From Dinoroseobacter sp049800775 (lineage in GTDB: Bacteria > Pseudomonadota > Alphaproteobacteria > Rhodobacterales > Rhodobacteraceae): a stretch of 64,000 bases of DNA. The stretch's first letter is position 1. Each line of letters begins with the position of its first letter. Under the pieces are notes generated by a model. The model worked only from the letters and a program-made list of their open reading frames with translations, was not told where the DNA came from and searched no databases. Of the stretch, positions 1-8,533 are shown in pieces. The stretch lies in contig NZ_JBNAFR010000003.1 of NCBI RefSeq assembly GCF_049800775.1, positions 434,001-498,000 on the forward strand. The letters are read 5' to 3'. Position numbers and translations under genes: made by a program.

Positions 1-411
1 GCCCGGTGGAGTCATGCCGATCATTTGCGGCAGGAAGGCTTCGTTCCGGGCGATCATCTCGGCGGGGACGCGGCCTGCGCGGATGATCTCCTGCCGGTGA
101 TAGATGTCATAGAGAAAGGCGTTGATCGCCCGCACCCGCTGTTCGATGCCCTTAGCCAGCCGGGACCACTCGCGGGCCGAAATGATGCGCGGAACAATAT
201 CGAAGGGGATGAGCCGTTCGGCGGCCTCTTCGCGCCCATAGACGTTGAAGGTGATGCCCGTCAGGCGAAAGACGTCCTCGGCCTCGCGGGCCTTCTTGCG
301 TAATCGCGCCGGGTCTTCGCTCCCGAACCAGCTGTCAAAATCTGAGTAGGGCGCGCGCACATGGCCGTCGCCCAGACCGGTCATTTCGTCAAAGGGCTTT
401 GTAACTGTCAT
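1..411 (-). CDS. circularly permuted ATP-grasp protein (DUF404/DUF407), N-terminal part
   Basis: The gene begins with an ATG at 411 on the minus strand and runs off the left edge, so only about 137 residues are present. The translation (MTVTKPFDEM..., later TGITFNVYG and RLIPFDIVPRII, then RVRAINAFLYDIYH) matches the N-terminus of the circularly permuted type-2 ATP-grasp family. These proteins usually sit in an operon with an alpha-E domain protein and a transglutaminase-like protein and are thought to form peptide or amide bonds. Those partners would lie outside the window. The 166 bp upstream are shared with the divergent glycosyltransferase. Family call is good; substrate unknown. Confidence 0.8.
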   Translation of the reverse strand, partial: MTVTKPFDEMTGLGDGHVRAPYSDFDSWFGSEDPARLRKKAREAEDVFRLTGITFNVYGREEAAERLIPFDIVPRIISAREWSRLAKGIEQRVRAINAFLYDIYHRQEIIRAGRVPAEMIARNEAFLPQMIGMTPPG

Positions 412-577
412 AAAAGTGAGGCTAACCTATTCCGTCTAACCTGCAATAGCCCTGTTAACGGGTGTTAACTGCCGGGAGGCTCCGCTCGCTGCGGTGCCCG
501 GAAAGCGGGCAGTTCATGTCTGGCCCCCGCAGGCTCCGGCGGTTTGCAATGGCGGTGCCGGTGACCTAGGAGGGGGT

Positions 578-1627
578 ATGTCCAGCACGCCCCGCCTTGC
601 CGATCTTGATGTCATCGCGCCGAACCTCAAACGGCGGCTGTCGGGGGTCACCTCGACGATCATCCGTCTGGTGCCCTTGCAGGCGCGCGAGATCGGGATC
701 GCGGCCACGGGGCCGGGCCTGCCGGAGCACGTGCCCCACGTGCCGCTGACAGCGCTCTTTGCCCTGCCGCGGGATCGCTGGCGGGTCTGGCATGCCCGGC
801 GCAATACCGAGATGCTGCTGGGTCTCGTGCTGCGCCACGTGTTTCGACGCAAGCTGCGGCTCCTCTTCACGACGGCCTCGCAGCGCGCCCATTCCGGCTA
901 CACCAAATGGCTGATCCGGCAGATGGACCATGTGGTGGCGGTGTCGCAGAAATCCGCGGCTTATCTGGAACGTGAGGCGACGGTGATCCTGCATGGCATC
1001 AACCTGCAGGAGTTCACGCCGCCCGAGGACAAGGCCGCCCTGCGTCGCGCGCTCGGGATGGATCCCGACGCGGTTCTGATCGGCTGTATCGGGCGGATCC
1101 GCGCGCAGAAGGGCACGGATGTCTTCGTGGACGCTATGCTGGCGCTTCTGCCGGATCGGCCCGAGGCACAAGCCATCGTTCTGGGGCGGGCCACCGAGAA
1201 ACACGTCTCTTTCCTCGCCGATCTGAAGGCGCGGATCGCGGCGGCAGGCCTGTCAGATCGCATTCATTTCCCCGACGAGGTGCCTCCAGACCAGGTCGCC
1301 AGGTGGTATCAAGCGCTCGACCTCTTCGTGGCACCCCAAAGGTGGGAGGGGTTCGGCCTCACCCCGATCGAGGCGATGGCCTGCGCCGTGCCCGTGGTGG
1401 CCACGGATGTGGGGGCGTTCTCCGAACTGCTCGATCCGCCGGATGTGGGAATTCTGGTGCCGCGAGATGATCTCGCGGCCCTCACAGCGGCCACGGCAGA
1501 GATGCTGTCCCGGGATCTCGCAGCCGAAGGGGCCGCCGGCCGCGCCCGGGTCGAAGCGGCCTTCAGTATCGAACGCGAGGCCAAGGCCCTGATCGCGGTC
1601 TACCGGGATTTGCTCGCCCGCGCGTGA
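578..1627 (+). CDS. GT4-family glycosyltransferase (LpcC-like)
   Basis: This 349-residue protein is a GT-B glycosyltransferase of family 4. The start at 578 is chosen over an upstream in-frame ATG at 494 because a strong AGGAGGGGG ribosome site lies just before it. The C-terminal half has the nucleotide-sugar site with GRIRAQKG and the E-x7-E type motif EGFGLTPIEA, followed by the usual VPVVATDVGAFSELL. No membrane segment is evident, so it probably works at the cytoplasmic face. Length and organisation resemble LPS-core mannosyltransferases such as rhizobial LpcC, but donor and acceptor cannot be read from sequence. It stands alone between a divergent ATP-grasp gene and asd. Confidence 0.82.
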   Translation: MSSTPRLADLDVIAPNLKRRLSGVTSTIIRLVPLQAREIGIAATGPGLPEHVPHVPLTALFALPRDRWRVWHARRNTEMLLGLVLRHVFRRKLRLLFTTASQRAHSGYTKWLIRQMDHVVAVSQKSAAYLEREATVILHGINLQEFTPPEDKAALRRALGMDPDAVLIGCIGRIRAQKGTDVFVDAMLALLPDRPEAQAIVLGRATEKHVSFLADLKARIAAAGLSDRIHFPDEVPPDQVARWYQALDLFVAPQRWEGFGLTPIEAMACAVPVVATDVGAFSELLDPPDVGILVPRDDLAALTAATAEMLSRDLAAEGAAGRARVEAAFSIEREAKALIAVYRDLLARA

Positions 1628-1702
1628 GCTGCGACTTTGCCCCCCTTTCCCATCGCGTTCCCTTGGGATAGAGAGCGCGCTGACACCCAAAGGAGACCCA
1701 AA

Positions 1703-2725
1703 ATGGGCTATAAAGTCGTCGTCGTTGGGGCCACGGGCAATGTGGGCCGCGAAATGCTGAACATCCTGGCCGAGCGCCAGTTCCCGGTGGACGAGATTGC
1801 CGTTCTGGCATCCCGCCGTTCCCTGGGGACGGAGGTGAGCTTTGGCGACACAACTTTGAAGACCCAGGATCTCGCCACGTTCGATTTCACCGGCTGGGAC
1901 ATGGCGCTCTTTGCCGTGGGGTCTGCGGCGACCAAGGACTATGCGCCCAAGGCCGCGGCGGTAGGCTGTGTCGTGATCGATAACAGCTCGCTCTATCGCT
2001 ACGACCCGCAGATCCCGCTGGTCGTGCCGGAGGTGAACCCCGAGGCCGTAGAGCAATACGCCAACAAGAACATCATCGCGAACCCGAACTGTTCGACCGC
2101 GCAGATGGTGGTGGCGCTCAAGCCGCTCCATGACCGCGCGAAGATCAAGCGGGTGGTCGTGTCGACCTATCAATCCGTGTCCGGCGCGGGCAAGGAGGGG
2201 ATGGACGAGCTCTGGGATCAGACCAAGGCTGTCTACAACCCGACCGATGATGTGAAGGTCAACAAGTTCCAAAAGCAGATCGCCTTCAACGTGATCCCGC
2301 ATATCGACGTGTTCCTCGATGACGGCTCCACCAAAGAAGAGTGGAAGATGGTCGCCGAGACCAAGAAGATCGTTGATCCCAAGATCAAGGTGACCGCGAC
2401 CTGTGTACGCGTGCCGGTCTTCGTCGGGCATTCCGAATCGATCAATATCGAGTTCGAAGAGTTCATCGACGAGGACGAGGTCCGCGATATCCTGCGCGAG
2501 GCCCCGGGCATCATGGTGGTCGATAAGCGCGAGGATGGCGGCTACACCACGCCCATCGAATGCGTGGGCGATTTCGCGACCTTCATCAGCCGGATCCGTC
2601 AGGACAGCACGATCGACAACGGCATCAACCTGTGGTGCGTGTCGGACAACCTGCGCAAAGGGGCGGCCCTGAACGCGGTCCAGATCGCCGAAACGCTGGG
2701 CAAGCGGGTCCTCAAGAAGGGCTAG
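1703..2725 (+). CDS. asd: aspartate-semialdehyde dehydrogenase
   Basis: Asd reduces aspartyl-4-phosphate to aspartate semialdehyde with NADPH, the branch point to lysine/diaminopimelate, threonine and methionine. The 340-residue protein has the N-terminal dinucleotide motif GATGNVGREM (residues 9-18), the catalytic cysteine at Cys130 in NPNCSTAQ and the active-site histidine at His243 in RVPVFVGHSE. The start at 1703 follows an AAGGAG site; a longer in-frame ATG at 1637 overlaps the region just after the glycosyltransferase and lacks such a site. It is monocistronic and followed by a bidirectional hairpin terminator. dapF, another diaminopimelate-pathway gene, lies 10 kb away. Confidence 0.96.
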   Translation: MGYKVVVVGATGNVGREMLNILAERQFPVDEIAVLASRRSLGTEVSFGDTTLKTQDLATFDFTGWDMALFAVGSAATKDYAPKAAAVGCVVIDNSSLYRYDPQIPLVVPEVNPEAVEQYANKNIIANPNCSTAQMVVALKPLHDRAKIKRVVVSTYQSVSGAGKEGMDELWDQTKAVYNPTDDVKVNKFQKQIAFNVIPHIDVFLDDGSTKEEWKMVAETKKIVDPKIKVTATCVRVPVFVGHSESINIEFEEFIDEDEVRDILREAPGIMVVDKREDGGYTTPIECVGDFATFISRIRQDSTIDNGINLWCVSDNLRKGAALNAVQIAETLGKRVLKKG

Positions 2726-2754
2726 GTTCGGCAGACCCAACCGGTGAACACGAA

Positions 2755-2788
2755 AAAGGCGCGGGCATCCCTGGATTCCTGCGCCTTT
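2755..2788. terminator. hairpin between convergent asd and sbtB
   Basis: AAAGGCGC (2755-2762) pairs perfectly with GCGCCTTT (2781-2788). The A-rich and T-rich flanks fit a bidirectional intrinsic terminator between the two convergent genes. Confidence 0.7.
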
Positions 2789-2816
2789 GCTGTGTTCGGG
2801 GTCGCCGTAGGGCGGG

Positions 2817-3128
2817 TCAGAACCGCTCCGCCCGCAGGACCTCGCAATCGCTGACCGTGACCACGCCGATATGGCGGTCCACGACCTTGAAAGCAGCGTC
2901 GAGCAGCGCGTCCAGCCGGTCCGGCCGAATGATGCAGACCACCTGGATCATGCCCCCCGCCCGGCTCACCTGACCTTCGCGGCTCCAGAGGCCCGAGCGC
3001 CCGGATCCGCCAAGCACCGGCAGGATCGAGAACCCGGTCACGCCCGCACCGGTCAGCGCGTCTGTCAGGCGCCGTTCCATCGGGGCCTCGATGATGATCG
3101 CGACCCGCTTGGCCTTGTGTGTTTCCAT
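2817..3128 (-). CDS. sbtB: SbtB-like PII-family regulator
   Basis: This 103-residue protein has the PII-like ferredoxin fold expected of SbtB, the trimeric nucleotide-binding partner that controls the bicarbonate transporter SbtA. The central GG-rich segment (ILPVLGGSGRSG) corresponds to the T-loop, and the C-terminal half (HIGVVTVSDCEVL) carries the last beta strands. The C-terminal two-cysteine redox loop of cyanobacterial SbtB is absent. The start at 3128 lies 4 bp after the sbtA stop behind a GGGGGG purine tract; a longer frame to 3182 would overlap sbtA. Adjacency to sbtA is the main support for its role. Confidence 0.82.
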   Translation of the reverse strand: METHKAKRVAIIIEAPMERRLTDALTGAGVTGFSILPVLGGSGRSGLWSREGQVSRAGGMIQVVCIIRPDRLDALLDAAFKVVDRHIGVVTVSDCEVLRAERF

Positions 3129-3132
3129 GTGA

Positions 3133-4128
3133 TTACCCCCCAGAAAGCGCCGAGGCGACGGCGACGTAGATCGGGATACCAAGTGTCAGGTTGAACGGAA
3201 AGGTCACCCCGAGCGACAGCGTCAGATAGATCGACGGGTTCGCCTCGGGCAGGGCGACCCGCATGGCCGCCGGCACCGCGATATAGGAGGCCGAGGCCGC
3301 CAGCGTCGTGAAGAGCACCACGCCCCCGGTCGACAGACCCAGCAGCAACCCGGTGCACAGGCCGAGCGTCGCCCCCACCAGCGGCATGATCACACCGAAG
3401 GCAAAGACCGGGGCGGTCATCACACCGCGCGCCTGTCGCAGGCCCCGTCCGGCCACCAGCCCCATATCCAAGAGGAACAGGCAAAGCACCCCCTGGAAGG
3501 GCGAGATAATGAAGCTCGAGATCTGGGTCAGCCCGTCTTCCCCGGTGATCCAGCCGATCAGGAAGGACCCGACCAGCAGCACGATGGAGCCGTTGAGCAG
3601 GATCTCGCGCCAGAGCTCCGCATCCATTCGGTCATCCTCCCCGCTCCCGGCGGTCGCGCGGCTCACGAGCCAGAGCGCGGCGAGGATGGCTGGTGCCTCC
3701 ATCACGGCGGCCACGGCAACCATGTAGCCTTCGGACGCGATCCCCTGACTGTTCAGGACCGAGGTCGCGGCGACAAAGGTCACAATCGAGATCGAACCGT
3801 AATGGGCGGCCACCGCTGCGGCGTCGAGAATGCTGAGCTTTGTCATGAAGCGCAGCAGGGCGAAGGCGATAAAGGGAATCGCGAAGGACAAAATGCCGCC
3901 CGCGATCAGGGCGAGAATCAGGGTCGTATCGAGCCCGTGCGCCGCCACAGCCGCGCCGCCCTTGAAGCCGATCGCAAAGAGCAGGTAGATCGACATCCCC
4001 TTGGCCACGGCCTCGGGAATGGTCAGATCCGAGCGGGCGAAGGCCGCCCCGAGACCCAGGGCAAAGCACAGGATGATCGGCGAGCCCAGATTGTTGATCG
4101 CCAATGCAAAGATATTGTCCATGGGCAC
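3133..4128 (-). CDS. sbtA: SbtA-family sodium-dependent bicarbonate transporter
   Basis: This is a 331-residue, very hydrophobic protein with about ten membrane segments, of the SbtA (formerly DUF897) family. SbtA imports bicarbonate with sodium. The two inverted-repeat signatures are clear: AAHYGSISIVTF in the first half and ASASYIAVPAAMR in the second. Translation probably begins at GTG 4128 (AGGA about 7 nt upstream) or at ATG 4122 two codons later. It lies between a carbonic anhydrase gene upstream and sbtB downstream on the same strand, a complete uptake, hydration and regulation set. Sulfate-permease-like roles are less likely given the sbtB neighbour. Confidence 0.88.
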   Translation of the reverse strand: MPMDNIFALAINNLGSPIILCFALGLGAAFARSDLTIPEAVAKGMSIYLLFAIGFKGGAAVAAHGLDTTLILALIAGGILSFAIPFIAFALLRFMTKLSILDAAAVAAHYGSISIVTFVAATSVLNSQGIASEGYMVAVAAVMEAPAILAALWLVSRATAGSGEDDRMDAELWREILLNGSIVLLVGSFLIGWITGEDGLTQISSFIISPFQGVLCLFLLDMGLVAGRGLRQARGVMTAPVFAFGVIMPLVGATLGLCTGLLLGLSTGGVVLFTTLAASASYIAVPAAMRVALPEANPSIYLTLSLGVTFPFNLTLGIPIYVAVASALSGG

Positions 4129-4268
4129 CCCGTTTTCCTCGCCGCCTCGCTGCGCCGCAGCAGAATATCCGCGATGAGGAAAAGAGACCAGCGCAAACGG
4201 TGTGCGCCCGTCTCGCGGGGGGTATGGCGCGGCCCCCCGTCAGGCCGGGGCACCGCGTATGTCTTGGG

Positions 4269-4919
4269 TCAGACGGCTTTGAAGACGCCCGGCTCGCCGT
4301 GATAGGCGTAGAGCGTGCCCTCGCCGATATCGTTCCAGAGCCCGTGCAGGGTCAGCTCCTCGCGCTCCACCGCTTCGCGGATATAGGGGAAGCTCATCAG
4401 GTTCTCGAGCGAGATCACAACACCTTCTTTTTCAAGGCTTTCTGCCTGTGCGTTGTTCTCGGGGCTGGTGTTGATGCGGTCATAGCCGGGGCGCAGAATG
4501 TCGAGCCAGCGTCCGATGAAACTGTCGCCTTCATCCATCTCGGGCGCGTGGCCGCTGCACATGTCGATGCAGCCCCGCACGCCGCCGCAATCGGAATGGC
4601 CCATGACGATGACATGGGCGACCTTCAGGTGCTTGACCGCGTATTCGATGGCCGCCGAGGTGCCGTGGTGATCGCCCGAAGGTTGATAGGGTGGGACAAG
4701 ATTGGCGATGTTGCGGTGGATGAAAATCTCGCCGCTATCGGCGCCGAAGATATTCGTCACATGCACGCGGCTGTCGCAACACGCCACCAGCATGGCACGT
4801 GGGCGCTGGCCTTCTTCGGCCAGGCGTCGGTACCAGTATTTGTTCTCGTCATAGGTCGTTGCACGCCAGCCGTGATAGCGCTGGGCGAGATATGAGGGCA
4901 GGGGTTTTGCTGCAATCAT
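4269..4919 (-). CDS. beta-class carbonic anhydrase
   Basis: This enzyme interconverts CO2 and bicarbonate. The 216-residue protein has the beta-class zinc and catalytic set: Cys47, Asp49 and Arg51 in ACCDSR, and His108 and Cys111 in GHSDCGG. The start at 4919 is chosen because GGAGG lies 6 nt upstream; an upstream in-frame ATG at 5012 would add 31 unrelated residues. It is the first gene of a probable carbonic anhydrase-sbtA-sbtB transcript, with 140 bp of non-coding DNA before sbtA. No signal peptide is visible, so it should be cytoplasmic and able to equilibrate imported bicarbonate with CO2 for carboxylases. Confidence 0.93.
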   Translation of the reverse strand: MIAAKPLPSYLAQRYHGWRATTYDENKYWYRRLAEEGQRPRAMLVACCDSRVHVTNIFGADSGEIFIHRNIANLVPPYQPSGDHHGTSAAIEYAVKHLKVAHVIVMGHSDCGGVRGCIDMCSGHAPEMDEGDSFIGRWLDILRPGYDRINTSPENNAQAESLEKEGVVISLENLMSFPYIREAVEREELTLHGLWNDIGEGTLYAYHGEPGVFKAV

Positions 4920-5064
4920 GGGGGGCCTCCGGGGATCGTCTGACCTCCCGCATAGCGCGAGTTTCACTAAAAAACGATGGAGTAAATTGGCGCGGGGCAA
5001 CGGAGTGTTCACTTTGGCCCGTCAGTCTCTTGCCCGTGGTGGACGACGAAAGAACGAGGGTAAG

Positions 5065-5487
5065 ATGCAACAGTCAAGCGCATCGACGCAGCATGAATTG
5101 AGCGGGGAACCGAACGTGGTTGTCCTCGCCCCGCAGGAACCTGTGGTCCTGGATCAGGATCGTGTGGTGGAACTTTTCGTGGATCTGGGCGAGATCGGTG
5201 CACAGAGCACGGTCTCTTCGACGCTCAGCGATATCCGCGACCGGGTCGGCCTGTTGCCGATCGAATACGCGCGGGGGACCTGGGAAGGGCTCGAGGGGTT
5301 GGCGCAGGAAGTGGCCGCGCTTGCCGCCTCCATCGGCTTTATCTCCTGTGAGACAGCGGCCCAGCACGTGGCGGTCTGCGCCAAGGCCCATAGTGCCAAT
5401 GACATCCCGCCTGTGATTGCGCGGCTCGACCGGGTCTGCGCCATGCCGCGCCCCACGGCCTGGGGATCGCAGGGAATTTCCGGCTAG
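5065..5487 (+). CDS. conserved hypothetical protein, helical (HPt-like fold possible)
   Basis: I do not recognise a named family for this 140-residue protein. After a polar N-terminus (about 25 residues) it is mainly helical: VVELFVDLGEIG, LEGLAQEVAALAASIGF and ETAAQHVAVCAKAHSANDIPPVIARLDRV. The layout recalls histidine-phosphotransfer (HPt) bundles, but the phospho-accepting histidine of the AHxLKG motif is missing at the expected helix. The start at 5065 has a GAGGG tract upstream; in-frame extension to 4918 would run into the divergent carbonic anhydrase promoter. It is transcribed alone, divergent from carbonic anhydrase. Confidence 0.6.
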   Translation: MQQSSASTQHELSGEPNVVVLAPQEPVVLDQDRVVELFVDLGEIGAQSTVSSTLSDIRDRVGLLPIEYARGTWEGLEGLAQEVAALAASIGFISCETAAQHVAVCAKAHSANDIPPVIARLDRVCAMPRPTAWGSQGISG

Positions 5488-5679
5488 GGCCTGTGCGTCC
5501 CGGGCCAAGGGCGCGGGCCGGCCGAAGTCCCGTGCTCGGCAATTGAATTCACATCTTTCATGGCTGCCGCAGGCTTATGCCCGCCGCGGCCCGGTATTTT
5601 GCGCTCTGATCTTGCAGCTGGGCGCGGACCCTCTAGGCTTGCCCCTATTGGCCCGTCCCCGGACCCCAGAGAGGTGCCC

Positions 5680-7071
5680 ATGTCCGCGTTCACTTGCGAA
5701 TTCGCACCGGAAGGTGCGCCCACCCGGCCGATCCATGTGATCGAGGCTGCTGATCTCGACACGTGGAGCGCTGGCCGCCCGGAGCCCGAGCGTGCCTGGA
5801 TCACCGCGCAGGGGTTCAAGGCCACGTTGGGCACGCATCTGGTGCTGCCCAATCCGGATGGCACCGCCGGTGATGTGGTCGCAGGCTATGGCAGCGCATC
5901 GGACCGGGCGCGCATGCGCTTTGCCCTCGGCCCGCTGGCCCTGTCCCTGCCTGCGGGTGACTACCATTTCGAAGGGCTGACCGACCCGCAGGCGCTGGCC
6001 GAAGAGACCCTGGGCTGGCTTCTGTCGGGCTACAGGTTCACGCGCTATGCCGGAAAGGCACCGACCCCGTCCCGCCTGCGCCCGTCCCCCGAGCTGGATG
6101 CCGCGCGGGTTCTGGCCATGGCCGAGGGCGAGGGGCTGACCCGCGACCTGATCAACACGCCGTCCAACGATATGGGGCCCGACGAGCTCGAAGCGGCGGC
6201 GCGCAGGCTCGCCGACACCCATGAGGCCACCTGCGAGGTGACCTTGGACGAGGATCTGCTCGGCGCCAATTTCCCCATGATCCACGCGGTGGGCCGCGCC
6301 TCGGCGCGCCGGCCCCGGCTCATCGATTTGCGTTGGGGCACCGAGGGGCCCGCGCTGACGCTTGTGGGCAAGGGGGTCTGCTTTGACACCGGCGGGCTGA
6401 ACCTCAAGCCTGGCGGATCCATGGCCCTGATGAAGAAGGACATGGGGGGCTCGGCCACGGTGCTGGGGCTCGCGCATATGATCATGGCGCTGGGTCTGCC
6501 CCTGCGGCTGCGGGTCCTGATCCCGGCGGTGGAGAACGCGGTGTCCGGCACTGCCTTTCGGCCCGGCGATGTCCTGACCTCACGCAAGGGACTTTCGGTG
6601 GAGATCAACAACACGGATGCCGAGGGGCGTCTCGTGCTGGCCGATGCGCTCGCGCTGGCGGATGAGGAGGCCCCGAACCTGATCCTGTCCATGGCGACAC
6701 TGACCGGCGCGGCCCGGGTGGCGGTGGGCCCTGATCTGGCGCCGTTCTATGCGACGGCCCCGGAACAGGCGGCAGCGCTGCAGGAGGCTGCGGGGCGTGT
6801 GGCCGATCCGGTCTGGCAACTGCCTTTCCATGCGCCCTATGAGAAGATGATCGAACCGGGCATCGCCGATCTCGACAACGCGCCGGCCGGGGGTTTTGCC
6901 GGGTCGATCACCGCTGCCCTTTTCCTGCGCCGCTTCGTGGAGGCGACGCCCTATATCCATTTCGACATCTATGGCTGGCAGCCCAGCGCTGCACCGGCCC
7001 GCCCCAAGGGCGGCGTGGGACAGGGCGCGCGCGCCGTGCTCGAGGCCCTGCCGGAGCTTCTGGGCCTATGA
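5680..7071 (+). CDS. leucyl aminopeptidase family (M17) metallopeptidase
   Basis: M17 peptidases remove N-terminal residues using two metal ions. This 463-residue protein has the full C-terminal catalytic domain: GKGVCFDTGGLNLKPGGSM, DMGGSATVLG and the family signature NTDAEGRLVLADAL, which supplies metal ligands and the catalytic arginine. The N-terminal 150 residues are divergent, as in PepB-like members. The start at 5680 has GAGAGG upstream; the longer in-frame ATG at 5560 lacks support. The stop overlaps the next start by 4 bp (ATGA at 7068), so it is coupled to an NlpC/P60 protein, a pairing suggesting breakdown of cell-wall or other peptides. Confidence 0.9.
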   Translation: MSAFTCEFAPEGAPTRPIHVIEAADLDTWSAGRPEPERAWITAQGFKATLGTHLVLPNPDGTAGDVVAGYGSASDRARMRFALGPLALSLPAGDYHFEGLTDPQALAEETLGWLLSGYRFTRYAGKAPTPSRLRPSPELDAARVLAMAEGEGLTRDLINTPSNDMGPDELEAAARRLADTHEATCEVTLDEDLLGANFPMIHAVGRASARRPRLIDLRWGTEGPALTLVGKGVCFDTGGLNLKPGGSMALMKKDMGGSATVLGLAHMIMALGLPLRLRVLIPAVENAVSGTAFRPGDVLTSRKGLSVEINNTDAEGRLVLADALALADEEAPNLILSMATLTGAARVAVGPDLAPFYATAPEQAAALQEAAGRVADPVWQLPFHAPYEKMIEPGIADLDNAPAGGFAGSITAALFLRRFVEATPYIHFDIYGWQPSAAPARPKGGVGQGARAVLEALPELLGL

Positions 7072-7916
7072 CCGTGGCAGAGGCACCCGACACCCTGGAC
7101 CGTCGCCGCACAGGCTTTGACGGCGAGACCGCGCTCGAGACCCTGCGCGGTCAGGTCGACGCCGCCCGCTTCGTGCCCGGGCGTCCCGCCCGTGTGACCG
7201 TGCCCGAGACCCCCCTGACCCGCAGGCCGACCGGGGGCGCGGACAAGGCGCTGCTCTTTGGCGAGCCGGTAACCGTGATCTCCGAGAGCGCGGAGCATGC
7301 CTTCGTGCAGTCCGGTTGGGATGGCTATGTGGGCTATGTGACGCCCGACGCGCTTGGGGGCGCGGCCGAGACCACGCACCATCTGGTGGCGCGCGCCAGC
7401 CATCTCTATTCCGAGCCTCATTTCAAATCCCGGCCGCTGCAGACCCTGTCTCTGGGCAGTGCCCTGGCTGGGGCCCGCATCTGCGACGGGTTTCTCGAAA
7501 CCCCGGACGGGTTCGTCCCGGTGCAGCATGTTGCCGAGCGCGATATACCCAAACCGATCCTCGAGACTGCTCTGAGCCTTGTGGACACGCCCTATCTCTG
7601 GGCCGGGAACAGTGCGGCGGGGACCGATTGCTCGGGCCTTGTGCAGCTGGCCTTCCGTCTGGCGGGGCATGCCTGCCCCCGCGACAGTGACCAGCAGGCT
7701 GCCGAGATCGGGGTCGGTCTGCCGGAGGGGGCGGCGCTGCAGGCCGAAGACGTGATCTGCTGGCACGGCCATGTGGGTTTGATGCTCGATGCGGATCGGT
7801 TGCTCCATGCCAATATCCACCATATGGCCGTCGCGGTCGAACCGCTTGCGGCGGCGCTCAAGCGCATCAGTGCCTATGAATACGGGGAAGTGACGACCAT
7901 CCGCCGCCTCGCGTGA
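7068..7916 (+). CDS. NlpC/P60 peptidase with SH3-like N-terminus
   Basis: This 282-residue protein has an N-terminal region with bacterial-SH3-like repeats (around residues 45-155: VTVISESAEHAFVQSGWDGYVGYV, then LYSEPHFKS) and a C-terminal NlpC/P60 cysteine peptidase domain. The catalytic residues are visible: Cys188 in GTDCSGL, His235 in WHGHVGL and a third polar position near His247 in LLHANIHH. The family cuts gamma-D-glutamyl-diaminopimelate bonds in murein peptides. No signal peptide is visible, so a recycling role on imported peptides together with the coupled M17 peptidase is plausible. Start and upstream stop overlap as ATGA. Confidence 0.9.
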   Translation: MTVAEAPDTLDRRRTGFDGETALETLRGQVDAARFVPGRPARVTVPETPLTRRPTGGADKALLFGEPVTVISESAEHAFVQSGWDGYVGYVTPDALGGAAETTHHLVARASHLYSEPHFKSRPLQTLSLGSALAGARICDGFLETPDGFVPVQHVAERDIPKPILETALSLVDTPYLWAGNSAAGTDCSGLVQLAFRLAGHACPRDSDQQAAEIGVGLPEGAALQAEDVICWHGHVGLMLDADRLLHANIHHMAVAVEPLAAALKRISAYEYGEVTTIRRLA

Positions 7917-7926
7917 CGCGGCGCGC

Positions 7927-8274
7927 CTAGTCGACGGCGCGGATCAGCTTTTTTTCCAGAACGCGGAGCACGGTCTTCAACTCGTGCCCCCGTTTCAGGA
8001 TCTGCCCATCCATGCCGATCACCGCATAGGATCCCTGCTTCTGGGCCAGTTTCGGGCGCTTCTCGATCCGGTAGAGCGGATGTTCCGCGGTGCGCCGGAA
8101 CACCGAGAAGACGGCGACATGACGTTGGCAGGAAATTCCGTAATCCCGCCATTCTCCCGCCGCCACCATGCGTCCATAGAGCGACAGGATCACCCCCAGC
8201 TCGCGCCGGTCGAATGCGACCTGCTCCGGGATGGGGTCGGGTTTGCGGAACGGGATCGGGGTTTGAATGACCAT
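7927..8274 (-). CDS. DUF2794 family protein
   Basis: This 115-residue soluble protein matches the alphaproteobacterial DUF2794 family (FDRRELGVILSLYGRMVAAGEWRDYG..., ending LRVLEKKLIRAVD). Function is unknown. The start at 8274 (MVIQTPIPF) agrees with the family's usual short N-terminus; the in-frame extension to 8337 would add 21 residues that look non-coding. It converges on the NlpC/P60 gene with only 10 bp between the stops, and its promoter must lie in the non-coding stretch to its right, which also holds a structured RNA candidate on the other strand. Confidence 0.85.
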   Translation of the reverse strand: MVIQTPIPFRKPDPIPEQVAFDRRELGVILSLYGRMVAAGEWRDYGISCQRHVAVFSVFRRTAEHPLYRIEKRPKLAQKQGSYAVIGMDGQILKRGHELKTVLRVLEKKLIRAVD

Positions 8275-8435
8275 GTCCCGGATGGTGAGCCGGAACGCAC
8301 CGCAAATCAAGGGCGGTTGCACGGGGCCTGGCCTCATTCTCGCCGCGAAATCACCTCAGTGCTTCCTCACACCGCCCGCACCCGCGCCATCTGCACCAGC
8401 GATAGTCAATGCATCGAGAGTGGTGACGCTCTTGT

Positions 8436-8531
8436 CCCTCGGAGTAGGCGATCGTCATTGCCCCCACCCAGATTACCACTCCGGGGGGACTGAATACTCC
8501 AGACGCCCCGTCCTCACAGGCGGGGCGTTTT
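8436..8531 (+). ncRNA. candidate structured RNA or leader upstream of paaI
   Basis: No ORF explains 8275-8666. Within it, CCCTCGGAGT (8436-8445) pairs over its full length with ACTCCGGGGG (8478-8487, one G-U pair). It encloses a second hairpin, GGCGAT/ATTGCC with a CGTC loop (about 8447-8462). About 15 nt further on is an intrinsic terminator. The GGGGG strand of the first stem could alternatively pair with the CCCCG of the terminator arm, the arrangement of a transcription attenuator. It could be the 3' part of an independent sRNA or a leader for the thioesterase gene at 8667. I do not recognise a known RNA family, and its 5' end is unknown. Confidence 0.45.
8503..8531 (+). terminator. intrinsic terminator without an upstream gene
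   Basis: ACGCCCCG (8503-8510) pairs with CGGGGCGT (8521-8528). Inside, CCT (8512-8514) pairs with AGG (8518-8520) around a CAC loop, and TTTT follows. The nearest plus-strand gene upstream ends at 7916, with the opposite-strand DUF2794 gene in between, so the terminated transcript is not a known gene. Confidence 0.7.
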
Positions 8532-8533
8532 CC

